NCBI GenBank assembly: GCA_947628385.1
Contig: CANQZS010000001.1
Location: 1-64,000 of the forward strand
Length of the DNA stretch: 64,000 nucleotides
Source of the DNA: an uncultured Clostridia bacterium
Lineage (GTDB): Bacteria; Bacillota; Clostridia; Oscillospirales; Ruminococcaceae
Reading direction: 5' to 3'
A program made the translations under genes and the position numbers. The notes below the pieces were generated by a model. It was not told the DNA's origin, did not search any database, and saw only the letters and a list, made by a program, of their open reading frames with translations. This document shows positions 55,133-63,081 of this stretch, piece after piece (the stretch's first letter is position 1; each line of letters opens with the position of its first letter).

Positions 55133-57298
55133 TTATTTGAAAATAAGCTCAAACTCTGCCCCATACGGGTTGTTTGAGTTGTCTTTAAGTTTGACCTGTG
55201 CTTCAAAGGTCTTGCCGCTTTTGCTTACAAGGTTTTTCATCTTTACCGCTTTCCCGTCAAGCAGCTTCTTCACTGTTGCTGCGGTAAAATTTGTCTTTGA
55301 GAACAGTGTCAGTTTGCTTTTCTTCCATATAGCAAACTTACACTCTTTCTCTTTCCAATTACTGCAGTAGAAATTCGTTTTGGACTCTATCACGTCCCCG
55401 CCGCATCTCGGACACTTACCTACAATGTTCTTGTTGCCCTTCCTCGGTATAACATCGGTATTAACCATAGGATAACTGTCCTTATTGCGTATAACGGCTT
55501 TAATTGCGTCTAAAACGCTTTCTGTCAGTTGTGAATATGTTTTTTTGCCCTCGCGTATTTCCTCCTGATATTCCCACCATTCAGCCGTTAAATCGGCTTT
55601 TTTGAACTCGTCGGGCAATATCCTGTATAACTCACGTCCTAATGGCGTTGATATGAGTGTTTTACCCTGTTCTGCTAAGAACCCGCGTTTGACAAGGTTC
55701 TCAATTATCCCGCTTCGGGTTGCTGATGTGCCGATAGAACCCTTTTCGCCCTCTTTGCCCTCGTCTTTGGACAGTAACAGCTTCTTTATCCGTTCGTCTG
55801 TTACATACTTGGATATACACGTCATGTCCTCGTTTAAGGACGCTTTTGTGTACCGTGACGGCGGTCTTGTTTCCTTTTCTGTCGCCGTAAAATCCGATAC
55901 TTTGCCCGAATACGTGCCGCTCTGTATATTGCTTAATACCGACGCAGTATCTTTTTTTGCGTCCTTGAATATGCTTCTGTAGCCGGGCGATTGTATAACG
56001 GTCGATACCGCTTCAATAGCAGCACCGTTCCCAAGCTCTGCTTTGAGCTTTGTCTGTTCCTTCACAGCGGGAGGAAAGAACTGCGCAAGATAATACTTAC
56101 AGATTGCGAGATATACGTTTCTTTCCTGTTCCGTGAACGATGATATATCCACTATCTCATCAGTGGGTATAATGGCGAAATGTGCCGATATTTTACTGCT
56201 GTCAAAGCATTTTGACTTAATGGACGTGTCCAAGCCTTTCGGGGAGAATTTAATGTTTTGAATGACTGATTTTATAACCCCCGGAGCTTCTTTATAATGT
56301 TCCTCGGACAGATACTGACAATCGCTGCGGTTATACGTAATCGCCTTGTATTTTTCACGTAATGACTGTGTTATATCAAGAACCTGCTGCGGTGAATACC
56401 CGAAATGTCCGCTGCAGTATGTCTGTAACTTTACCAGATTAAACGGCAGCGGCGGCGGTTCTCGTACAGTCTTTTTGGTAATAACGATATTGTTAAGTGT
56501 TTGCCCTTCAAGGCTCTTGCAGATACGTTCTGCGTCAGGCTTTGAGACGATATGCCCGTCTACTAAGGATGTATCGTCTTTATTTGGAACATACCGTGCA
56601 AGAACGCTTTTTCCGTCTATACCCACATTACAGGTAATGTCGTAATATGTCTGCTTAATATGCCCCTCAATCTGCATATCACGGTTCACGACCAAACCCA
56701 ACGTAGGCGTTTGTACTCTGCCGACCGTCAATAGCACATGGTTCTTGCAGCTAAACAGTTCCGTCAGATTTATACCGACCATGAAATCCGCAACACTGCG
56801 GGCATAAGCAGACCAGCCGTAATTTTCATGCTGTTTATTGTCTGTCATGTTGTTTAACGCTTTTTTCATAGCTGCAAGAGTAGTATTTGCAGTATCAAGA
56901 CGCATTACCTTGCCCTTGTATTTATGCCAACGCAGGACTTCATCGACTAAAAGCTGTCCCTCGTCATCGGGGTCGCCTGCGTGTATTACCGTATCTGCTT
57001 GCTTTAATAGCTTACCTATCTGATGAACGCGTTGCGCCTTGCTAATATTGCCGCCGCCTGTATCTGTAGATATTTTTGTTTCCCAATCGGGGAAATATAT
57101 CGGCAGATTTTTAATATCCCATTGCTTATATTCCTCGTCATAATCTGCCGGTTCTTTCAAAGTAAGGACATGACCGAAAAGCCACGTAATAACATAGTCG
57201 CCCTTGTAAATGCAAGCGTCTTTTGTCTGTGTACTGCCCGGCAAAGCGTCGGCTATGGCTCTGGCTAATACCGGCTTTTCTGCTATAACAAGTATCAT
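55133..57298 (-). CDS. topB: DNA topoisomerase III
   Basis: 721 residues. Toprim start (ILVIAEKPVLARAIADALPG; HAGDPDDEGQLLVDEVL), the gate region LLTVGRVQTPTLGLVVNRD, catalytic Tyr in KAITYNRSDCQYLSEEHY, and a C-terminal zinc ribbon (GKCPRCGGDVIESKTNFYCSN ending near CKFAIWKK). Type IA enzymes pass single strands and resolve replication and recombination intermediates; plasmid and ICE versions are common. Length and motifs are normal. It is transcribed from a long structured leader region that also carries two tRNA-like genes. Confidence 0.96.
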   Translation of the reverse strand: MILVIAEKPVLARAIADALPGSTQTKDACIYKGDYVITWLFGHVLTLKEPADYDEEYKQWDIKNLPIYFPDWETKISTDTGGGNISKAQRVHQIGKLLKQADTVIHAGDPDDEGQLLVDEVLRWHKYKGKVMRLDTANTTLAAMKKALNNMTDNKQHENYGWSAYARSVADFMVGINLTELFSCKNHVLLTVGRVQTPTLGLVVNRDMQIEGHIKQTYYDITCNVGIDGKSVLARYVPNKDDTSLVDGHIVSKPDAERICKSLEGQTLNNIVITKKTVREPPPLPFNLVKLQTYCSGHFGYSPQQVLDITQSLREKYKAITYNRSDCQYLSEEHYKEAPGVIKSVIQNIKFSPKGLDTSIKSKCFDSSKISAHFAIIPTDEIVDISSFTEQERNVYLAICKYYLAQFFPPAVKEQTKLKAELGNGAAIEAVSTVIQSPGYRSIFKDAKKDTASVLSNIQSGTYSGKVSDFTATEKETRPPSRYTKASLNEDMTCISKYVTDERIKKLLLSKDEGKEGEKGSIGTSATRSGIIENLVKRGFLAEQGKTLISTPLGRELYRILPDEFKKADLTAEWWEYQEEIREGKKTYSQLTESVLDAIKAVIRNKDSYPMVNTDVIPRKGNKNIVGKCPRCGGDVIESKTNFYCSNWKEKECKFAIWKKSKLTLFSKTNFTAATVKKLLDGKAVKMKNLVSKSGKTFEAQVKLKDNSNNPYGAEFELIFK

Positions 57299-57346
57299 GT
57301 GCGGCTTTTCCTCCTTCCTCTTCCCCTTTAGTTTTATTGCTAATTA

Positions 57347-57424
57347 TGTGGACTGTTATTATATTATACATAACTTCTTGCTCGTTCGTCAAGCGAAAAT
57401 TCGGATTGTCCCTACCCTACTGTA
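57347..57424 (-). repeat. Structured RNA repeat B, copy 7
   Basis: GGGACAATCC, GCTTGacgaacgaGCAAG, GTTAT...ATAAC (enlarged third hairpin), AACAGTCCAC; 50 bp upstream of the Topo III start. Confidence 0.72.
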
Positions 57425-57463
57425 TTTTTAATTTCCTTTGTTTATGTTCTTCCGAGCTGTCCG

Positions 57464-57573
57464 GTGGACTGTTATATATATACATAAGAATACAGACCTG
57501 ATGGACTGTTATACATATATAACTTCTTGCATTGAGACAAGCTTAAACTCGGGTTGTCCCACCCCTACATATA
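57464..57573 (-). repeat. Structured RNA repeat B, copy 8, with a partial unit
   Basis: Full copy at 57501-57573 (TAGGGGTGGGACAACCCG, GCTTGtctcaatGCAAG, GTTATATATGTATAAC, AGTCCA), followed at 57464-57480 by an extra TATATATAACAGTCCAC end. Confidence 0.75.
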
Positions 57574-57574
57574 A

Positions 57575-57680
57575 AGCTCATACGCTTTTTAGAACGACCT
57601 ATCAGAGAAGAAAAAGCAAAAAGGATAAACAAAACTTCTCTTTACGGAATAGATAATAGGTCGCTCAAAAAAGCATATAA
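57575..57680 (-). ncRNA. Structured leader stem, copy 3a
   Basis: Minus-strand TTTTTTGAGCGACCTAT (57654-57671 region) pairs with ATAGGTCGTTCTAAAAAGCG (57580-57602) around an inner AGAGAAG/CTTCTCT hairpin. Same architecture as 29779-29900; lies directly 5' of repeat B copy 8. Confidence 0.62.
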
Positions 57681-57701
57681 TATTCAGTGTATAAAGAACA
57701 G

Positions 57702-57766
57702 GGTAAGCGACGGGATTTGAACCCGTATTTCCGATAATCGGTGTTCTACCGTTGAACTACGCTTAC
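57702..57766 (-). tRNA. tRNA-like gene lacking an anticodon loop
   Basis: Acceptor stem GTAAGCG/CGCTTAC, D-arm GTTCaacggtaGAAC, and T-arm ACGGGttcaaatCCCGT are all intact. Where a 17-nt anticodon arm is expected there is only CCGATTATCGG, which folds as a 4-bp stem with a 3-nt loop. Total length is 65, about 6 short. No CCA encoded (CCTG follows). No anticodon can be assigned, so it is a tRNA mimic or pseudogene rather than a normal tRNA. Confidence 0.6.
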
Positions 57767-57771
57767 ACGCA

Positions 57772-57795
57772 GCAAGGTATAACGTTATACCTTGC
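57772..57795 (-). other. Perfect 24-bp palindrome between the tRNA-like genes
   Basis: GCAAGGTATAAC followed by its exact inverse GTTATACCTTGC. As RNA it forms a 10-11 bp hairpin without U-run; a processing site between the two tRNA-like transcripts is the simplest reading. Confidence 0.6.
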
Positions 57796-57837
57796 CACGG
57801 GGAGAAATTAAAACTATGACACACCGCCTTTCGGCAG

Positions 57838-57914
57838 TGGTTGAGGCAATAGGATTTGAACCTATATCATTTGAGAAGATACTCTCTATGTATTACCTGT
57901 TATACGATGCCTCA
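57838..57914 (-). tRNA. tRNA-like gene with aberrant anticodon arm
   Basis: Acceptor TGAGGCA/TGCCTCA with encoded ACCA end, D-arm GTATaacaggtaATAC, T-arm ATAGGttcaaatCCTAT. The anticodon region TAGAGAGTATCTTCTCA does not make a 5-bp stem with a 7-nt loop; the best fold is GAGA-GTATCT-TCTC with a 6-nt loop. The length (74 without CCA) is normal. Identity cannot be assigned with confidence. Confidence 0.6.
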
Positions 57915-57967
57915 ATAATTTTTTTAGAACGACGACACAGATTGTTACATCGTCCAGGCAGTCAGGC

Positions 57968-58034
57968 AGTGGACTGTCTTTCGACTTCTTGCTGTTACAC
58001 AAGCATGAACTCGGGTTGTCCCATCCCTATATAT
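57968..58034 (-). repeat. Structured RNA repeat B, copy 9
   Basis: TAGGGATGGGACAACCCG, GCTTGtgtaacaGCAAG, GTCGAAAGAC (same GNRA-type third hairpin as copy 1), AGTCCAC. Lies between the structured stem and the tRNA-like genes. Confidence 0.75.
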
Positions 58035-58036
58035 AA

Positions 58037-58155
58037 AGCTCATACGCTTTTTAGAAGGACTTGATTGCTGAAAGGAGAGCGGTATGAGGGGAAATTCTGC
58101 AAAAAACCTCATACCATATATATACAAACAAGTCCCTCAAAAAAACCTACAAACC
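58037..58155 (-). ncRNA. Structured leader stem, copy 3b
   Basis: Minus-strand GGTTTTTTTGAGGGACTTG (58129-58150 region) pairs with CAAGTCCTTCTAAAAAGC (58045-58063). GGACTTG/CAAGTCC replaces GACCTATC/GATAGGTC of the other copies, a multi-base compensated change. The loop contains GGTATGAGG/CCTCATACC (58081-58115). Confidence 0.68.
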
Positions 58156-58159
58156 TTTT

Positions 58160-58226
58160 TCCCCTTCTATATATAAAGGTGAGAAAATTTTCATGTTTTT
58201 TTGATGAAAAACTGTATAAACTTTAA
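58160..58226 (-). promoter_or_regulatory. Class 2 upstream core, copy 3 (tRNA-like/Topo III unit)
   Basis: Minus-strand AAAGTTTATACAGTTTTTCA, TCAAAAAAACATGAAAA (perfect TTTTCAT/ATGAAAA dyad), then CCTTTATATATAGAAGGGG. Homologous to 29701-29761 over ~60 bp. Confidence 0.6.
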
Positions 58227-58261
58227 TTCATTTTGCCCCGCCGATTATGTATAAAACGCAC

Positions 58262-58316
58262 AAAAAGGCAGTTTTGCCATGAGGCAAGCATAATTACTTG
58301 TCTCATGGCATTTTTT
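58262..58316. terminator. Terminator hairpins between operons
   Basis: TGCCATGAG.CAAG/CTTG.CTCATGGCA (58275-58310) with T6 on the plus side, and GGCAaaacTGCC (58262-58279) with U5 in leftward reading. They end the RecD2 operon and separate it from the class 2 core. Confidence 0.75.
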
Positions 58317-58317
58317 A

Positions 58318-58734
58318 TTAAACTGCTTTTGGTTGGTATTTCCATAAATATTTCGTAACAGTGTTATCGGCATTCCGCTGTATAACAACGTCGTTGTTTT
58401 GCGGATACAGACGATTAACACTGCCGCAGGTAATAACACAAATAACGTGATTTACTTTATCAATATTGATAACGGCATATATACCGGTTTTGTAATCACG
58501 CATGGTTACATTCCCCTCTAAGCTCGGAAAAATCGAAGCCATAGAGATGTTGCGTAAGAAATCTTCTATGAAAACATTAAAGATAATCGTGTTCTTGTTG
58601 TTTCTGTAAATCGCCCGATGTGCTGCATGAACAGTCCAGAATAACGTATACTCTTTACCGTTAATTGTAATCGGCTTGTCGCGAAGCGACGTACAACATG
58701 CAGCGGTATTAAGCGATTCTAAGCTGTTCTGCAT
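58318..58734 (-). CDS. Hypothetical protein, last gene of the RecD2 operon
   Basis: 138 residues; its start lies 26 bp inside the RecD2 gene, with GAAGGAGAG upstream. Segments PITINGKEYTLFWTVHAAHR, MRDYKTGIYAVINIDKVNHV and ICVITCGSVNRLYPQNNDVV suggest a small alpha/beta fold, vaguely like toxin-type DUF4258 proteins, but I cannot confirm that. Confidence 0.58.
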   Translation of the reverse strand: MQNSLESLNTAACCTSLRDKPITINGKEYTLFWTVHAAHRAIYRNNKNTIIFNVFIEDFLRNISMASIFPSLEGNVTMRDYKTGIYAVINIDKVNHVICVITCGSVNRLYPQNNDVVIQRNADNTVTKYLWKYQPKAV

Positions 58735-60994
58735 TGCTTTTCTCTCCTTCCTTGGTAATTTTCCCCTTACTTTGAGGCATATTTTCTCCGAACGCAGACC
58801 TGATACGCTTTTTGAGATATGTTACTCTCATTTCAACATTGCTGTTCTCAATAGCCATATCAAGTGCCGGTTTTTGCCCCAAAATAGCCAAATTTTCAGA
58901 AGCGCGTGTTATTGCTGTATAAACTAAGGGATTGTTGAGCAACGCCTCGTGTGACTTTGAGCAGACAAAGATAACAGTCTGGTACTCACTGCCTTGTGAC
59001 TTGTGTACCGTCATTGCATACGCAAGCATGACATTTTTCATATCATCCTTCGTGTACGTCAGCACGTTCCCATCATTGTTAAACTCTACCTGACAAACCG
59101 TAGTGAAGTTTTGCTCATCTTTGGTATCAAAGGCGTATACTATATCTTTTATGTACCCCACATCACCGTTCATAGCATGTGCCGTATTCTTCGTTTGCAT
59201 AATACGGTCACCCTTCCGAAATTCGACATCGCGGACTTTTAAGGATAATGTTCCTTCCTGCTTGGGGTTGAAATAGTTCTGAAGCTGCTTATTAAACGCG
59301 TTTACGCTGACAGGTGTCTTTTCACGAAACGGTGTTAATAGCGCAACATTGTCCATACCGTACTTGTGTACGCAAGAGATGTAAAATTTACACGCGCTTA
59401 CAAGTAAGTTACGGTCGTCATTAACCTCGTTGAAGAAGAAACCTTTGGAGTTAAAATCAAGGTTTGTATCGCCTTTGAGTATTGCGAGCGAGTTCTTTAC
59501 AATCGGACTCGTCTCTTTCTGTCTGAATACTACCTTTAGGCGTACAACGGGTATTGATTGCGACTTTATTATATCCGCGAACACATTACCGCTGCCTACG
59601 GACGGAAGCTGATGTGCGTCACCGATAAATACAATCTTCGTATGGCTCTGTACCGCTTTTAATAACAAATTCATGATATACTGGTCTACCATCGACGTTT
59701 CATCGACAACTATCAAATCCGCGTCAAGCTCTTTTACGGTCGTATAACCGCCTCCGGCTTCATTCGGGAAATATCCAAGCTGTGAATGGATAGTTGCCGC
59801 CGGATGCCCCGTTGACTCTGCCAGTCGTCTCGATGCACGTCCTGTGGGTGCCATCAGAATTATTTTCGGCTCGCCTTTATATAGTTTTTTATATACTGAA
59901 ACCAACGTTTTTGTTATTGTGGTTTTGCCCGTACCCGGACCGCCTGTAATAACCGTGGCGTTATTCATCAGTGCTTCCTTGATAGCTTCTTTCTGGATTT
60001 CTGCCAGTTTGAAATTGTTACTTTTGCTGTACTCCTTTAGCTCGCGGTTAATTTCCGCCTCGGAAAATATCCTCTGTGTGCCTGTCGATATTCTGTAAAG
60101 GTTCTCGGCAATAGCCTGTTCTGCCTTGTATGATTCGATACGATATATAAGCTCTTTTTCCGTGTTGTTATATACATATTTCTGTGAATATAACTTACCT
60201 TCCAACACCATAGCCTGAATCTCTTTCTTGCAGACAGCTTCAGGTACGGTATTTTTTGCGTAATCATGGTTAAGAAGCCTATACACCTTATCTACCAAGG
60301 TAGCCTTTGCCATACACGTACTGCCGCGAGCTTCAGCGTTTTCGATGGTGTAGTATATTGCACCGCGAATACGCATTGAATCCTGTGGATTCCCGTTAAA
60401 CTGCTTGCCTATAAGCTCTACAGTCTTAAATCCCAAGCCTTTTATAACAATCAGGTTATACGGCTTGTTTTGGATAATATCAACGGCATCCTTACCGAAA
60501 CGCTTACAAATCATCTCGGCTTTTGACATCGGCATATCCATAACCCCCGCGAAGATTGACATTACATCACGTACTGCCTTTGTTTCGGCGACGCTTTGAG
60601 TTAAACGCTCTAACCTTTTCGCGCCAAAACCCTTTATTTCAAGCAGTTTGTCAGGCTCTTTTTCGAGAATATCCCAAGTTTCTTCTCTGAAATTCTTGTA
60701 TATTCTCTTGCCCCATACCTTACCGATACCGCATTTAAGCGATGTAAGATATGCGACAACGCCTTTCTCATCCGAGGGTTTAACGGCTTCATACCGCTGC
60801 GACTTGAACTGATGTCCATACCGTTCGTTAAAGTCCCATGTACCGTAGCACATAATCTTTAAGTCGCGTGTAGCGGATACTGTACCTGCCACCGTAACGG
60901 TTTTGCCGGTATCAAGCTGAAATTTGCATACCGTATACCCTTCGCCGTTGTCATATATCGTATATGTGTTCTTGCCGGTTATCGTTTCAAGCAT
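58709..60994 (-). CDS. recD2: RecD2-type ATP-dependent DNA helicase
   Basis: 761 residues from the ATG at 60994 (GGTGAGG); a GTG at 61006 is an alternative. N-terminal OB-like and helix-hairpin-helix regions (LTSLKCGIGKVWGKRIYKNF, LEIKGFGAKRLERL), Walker A VITGGPGTGKTTITKTL, DEXX-type VDETSMVDQYIMN, HQLPSVGSGNVF, and the C-terminal UvrD-like MTVHKSQGSEYQ ... YTAITRASENL. A 5'-3' helicase of superfamily 1B, acting in DNA repair or in element processing. No relaxase domain is fused. It overlaps the upstream gene by 8 bp. Confidence 0.95.
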   Translation of the reverse strand: MLETITGKNTYTIYDNGEGYTVCKFQLDTGKTVTVAGTVSATRDLKIMCYGTWDFNERYGHQFKSQRYEAVKPSDEKGVVAYLTSLKCGIGKVWGKRIYKNFREETWDILEKEPDKLLEIKGFGAKRLERLTQSVAETKAVRDVMSIFAGVMDMPMSKAEMICKRFGKDAVDIIQNKPYNLIVIKGLGFKTVELIGKQFNGNPQDSMRIRGAIYYTIENAEARGSTCMAKATLVDKVYRLLNHDYAKNTVPEAVCKKEIQAMVLEGKLYSQKYVYNNTEKELIYRIESYKAEQAIAENLYRISTGTQRIFSEAEINRELKEYSKSNNFKLAEIQKEAIKEALMNNATVITGGPGTGKTTITKTLVSVYKKLYKGEPKIILMAPTGRASRRLAESTGHPAATIHSQLGYFPNEAGGGYTTVKELDADLIVVDETSMVDQYIMNLLLKAVQSHTKIVFIGDAHQLPSVGSGNVFADIIKSQSIPVVRLKVVFRQKETSPIVKNSLAILKGDTNLDFNSKGFFFNEVNDDRNLLVSACKFYISCVHKYGMDNVALLTPFREKTPVSVNAFNKQLQNYFNPKQEGTLSLKVRDVEFRKGDRIMQTKNTAHAMNGDVGYIKDIVYAFDTKDEQNFTTVCQVEFNNDGNVLTYTKDDMKNVMLAYAMTVHKSQGSEYQTVIFVCSKSHEALLNNPLVYTAITRASENLAILGQKPALDMAIENSNVEMRVTYLKKRIRSAFGENMPQSKGKITKEGEKSNAEQLRIA

Positions 60995-61454
60995 TATCCT
61001 CACCACCCTCTGTGGGAGATGTGGTTTCTATGCCGTTGACGAACTCGCGAACCATTGTGTCAAGATTTTCCTCGACAATAATCGGCATATTAAGCTCAAC
61101 AGCGCGGGTTATTTCTCCTTTCATGCCGTTCGAGAGATATTCGCCAAAGACATATATAGCGTCACTCATATTGAGCAGCTTAAGTCCGAACTCAATGGCA
61201 AGCTCGCGTTCTTCCTCAATATTATCATCGAGGAACATGGGGAGATATGCATGTGCCGCCCAAACTTTAACACCATACTTGCCGAAACAACCGTTAAGGG
61301 CGTTACACTTGTCTCTTGCCGTCAGCATATTAACCGTCTCTCTTGCTTTATGCGCCGCATGGAGCGGTGAACAGATATACATTCTGTTCGTTGCAACCTC
61401 ACCGCTTTTTACCTTTTTTGAAAATTCAGCGATTGTCATAATATTTGTGTTCAT
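60987..61454 (-). CDS. DUF4406/DUF7768-like (nucleoside deoxyribosyltransferase fold) protein
   Basis: 155 residues from the ATG at 61454 (AAGGAGG). YICSPLHAAHKARETVNMLT, AHAYLPMFLDDNIEEERELA, LLNMSDAIYVFGEYLSNGMK and GEITRAVELNMPIIV match the deoxyribosyltransferase-like fold found in many phages, where it may act on nucleotides. The enzymatic activity is unproven. In an operon with YqaJ and RecD2. Confidence 0.75.
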   Translation of the reverse strand: MNTNIMTIAEFSKKVKSGEVATNRMYICSPLHAAHKARETVNMLTARDKCNALNGCFGKYGVKVWAAHAYLPMFLDDNIEEERELAIEFGLKLLNMSDAIYVFGEYLSNGMKGEITRAVELNMPIIVEENLDTMVREFVNGIETTSPTEGGEDNA

Positions 61455-61526
61455 GTTTTTTATTACCTCCTTCAAAAAATTTGTCATGAACCCCGAAGAA
61501 AACTCCCCGAGGTTCGTGAATGTAAT

Positions 61527-62870
61527 TTAGGCTGTTTCCTTCGCCTTGACGTTCTTGATTTTGATTGAAAATACCCTTGACGATTCCTGTATCTTCGTTA
61601 CCGCAGCGTTATACGCATCGGGAAAAGCGAGCCTTAACAGGTCTTTGTCTACCTTTTCCGATGAACGCGGTGCATAAGATACTTCAAAGAACGTTTTCTC
61701 GTCTTTGGGAAAAATACCTTTCGTAGCCTTACCGAGCTGTTCGATAAGCTCTATGCTTATCTGTCTCTGGCGCTCTTTGATGTTGCTTGCCTTCTTTTCG
61801 AGCATCTTCCGTTCCTCGTCAAGCGCAAGGTAATCGTCAATCGCGCCTTTGCTGTCGGGTTCGATGTCGATAGGCTTCATGTCCTTGTCGGCGTAACCTG
61901 ACTTTTTACGGATAAGTTCTATATCCTTTTCAGGCTCGCCGGATAAGTCCGGTTCTCTCCGTGCCAATATATGATTGTGCCAGAACACTTCCTCCGCTTC
62001 AAGCTGTTCATCCTCAGCGTCGAAATCACGCAAGATGTATGAGCAGACGAAATCATTGGGTGTATTACCGTAGATACAGCCGATATACGTACCCTGAATC
62101 TTCGGGTCGTCAAGGACTGACATATACTGTCTGCACTGAGGGACATACTGAGGCGGGACTTTGTTTTCCGCCCACGCGTCCTTGTTGAAGAACGTAGTCG
62201 TTTTAGCCTCAAACACAAAGATGCGTCCGTCCAACATTCTTACGATTGCGTCAATGTTCGCCGTGATATACGGCATACCCTTCTTCGCGAACATACGCGT
62301 TTCGGGAATGACTTTCGCTCCGGTTCTGCGGCAAAACTCGCTTATGACAAGCGGCTCAACCTTATGACCGTAGTCAAAGATAAACTGTTTACCGGTGTCA
62401 GTATCGGGTATTTTGAACTCTGTACCAATTTTGTCATGGTAAAGCTCCTGTTCTGTCCTGTAGGGACTGATACCCAATGCTACCGCTGCGTCTGAACCGC
62501 CGATACCGATACGACGTACTGCCTCCCATTCATCGGTGCGTAAAAATGCCGTATCGACAAGAACAATGGTATTGTCCCATTCCTCACGCGGTTCGTATTT
62601 CATGTTTGACGCGATAGCCTTAACCTGCGCTGCGAGAGTTTCACTGTCATACGAGTCAAGCAACGGCTCACCTGTTTCAGTTTCACAGTCAAATATGAGC
62701 TTCGCCCCTGCCGCAAACTGTTCGCCGGGCATACCTGACTTCTCCAGTGCCTCATCAAGCTTTTTCATGCGTGCATGTATCTGCTGAAGAAGCTGCGTAA
62801 GTTCTGCTTTCTTTGACGGTGTAACGTAATCGGGTGCTGTCATAGGCAAATTACATTCAAAATATGCCAT
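61527..62870 (-). CDS. YqaJ-family recombination exonuclease
   Basis: 447 residues, AAGGAGG site. An N-terminal ~110-residue coiled region (LTQLLQQIHARMKKLDEALE) precedes the nuclease core: RIGIGGSDAAVALGISPYRT, YGHKVEPLVISEFCRRTG, ITANIDAIV and FVFEAKTTT (D...ExK). YqaJ enzymes resect 5' ends and pair with an annealing protein, here probably the Rad52-like product at 27855-28583. The fused N-terminal region is longer than in typical YqaJ and the C-terminal ~130 residues hold another helical region. Confidence 0.92.
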   Translation of the reverse strand: MAYFECNLPMTAPDYVTPSKKAELTQLLQQIHARMKKLDEALEKSGMPGEQFAAGAKLIFDCETETGEPLLDSYDSETLAAQVKAIASNMKYEPREEWDNTIVLVDTAFLRTDEWEAVRRIGIGGSDAAVALGISPYRTEQELYHDKIGTEFKIPDTDTGKQFIFDYGHKVEPLVISEFCRRTGAKVIPETRMFAKKGMPYITANIDAIVRMLDGRIFVFEAKTTTFFNKDAWAENKVPPQYVPQCRQYMSVLDDPKIQGTYIGCIYGNTPNDFVCSYILRDFDAEDEQLEAEEVFWHNHILARREPDLSGEPEKDIELIRKKSGYADKDMKPIDIEPDSKGAIDDYLALDEERKMLEKKASNIKERQRQISIELIEQLGKATKGIFPKDEKTFFEVSYAPRSSEKVDKDLLRLAFPDAYNAAVTKIQESSRVFSIKIKNVKAKETA

Positions 62871-63064
62871 AATAAAACCTCCTTAAAAAATTGATATAAT
62901 TTATTTATATAGAGAGAATATAAAAAGCAACAGATTACTTGTTCAGAATCCGTTGCTTTTAACTTAAAATAAAAAAAGGGAAAAGTACGTAGACTTTCCC
63001 CTTTAGAATTTTAGCTTCATATCTCTATAGACTAATTATACATCACAATATAGGTGTTTGTCAA
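62871..63064 (-). promoter_or_regulatory. Attenuator leader L10 (YqaJ-RecD2 operon)
   Basis: TTGACA (63059-63064), TATAAT (63035-63040), 18-bp spacing. AGATATGAAG (complement of 63015-63024) closed by a weak TAG/CTA stem; hairpin B AAGGGGAAAGT/ACTTTTCCCTT (62976-63003) with U7; hairpin C AAAGCAAC.GATT/AATC.GTTGCTTT (62924-62959). Confidence 0.86.
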
Positions 63065-63081
63065 GAGGTTTTTGTGCTTCT

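Noticed and set aside
5652..58034. Repeat B copies as a CRISPR array
   Set aside because: Copies are dispersed over 52 kb with no regular spacers, vary in length, and no cas genes are present.
1174..63024. ATGAAG in the conserved leader loop as start of a conserved leader peptide
   Set aside because: No ribosome site precedes it and the frames differ widely in length and sequence (stop after 2 codons in L8, after about 5 in L5 and L6, open for >30 in L1), so the conservation is at RNA level.
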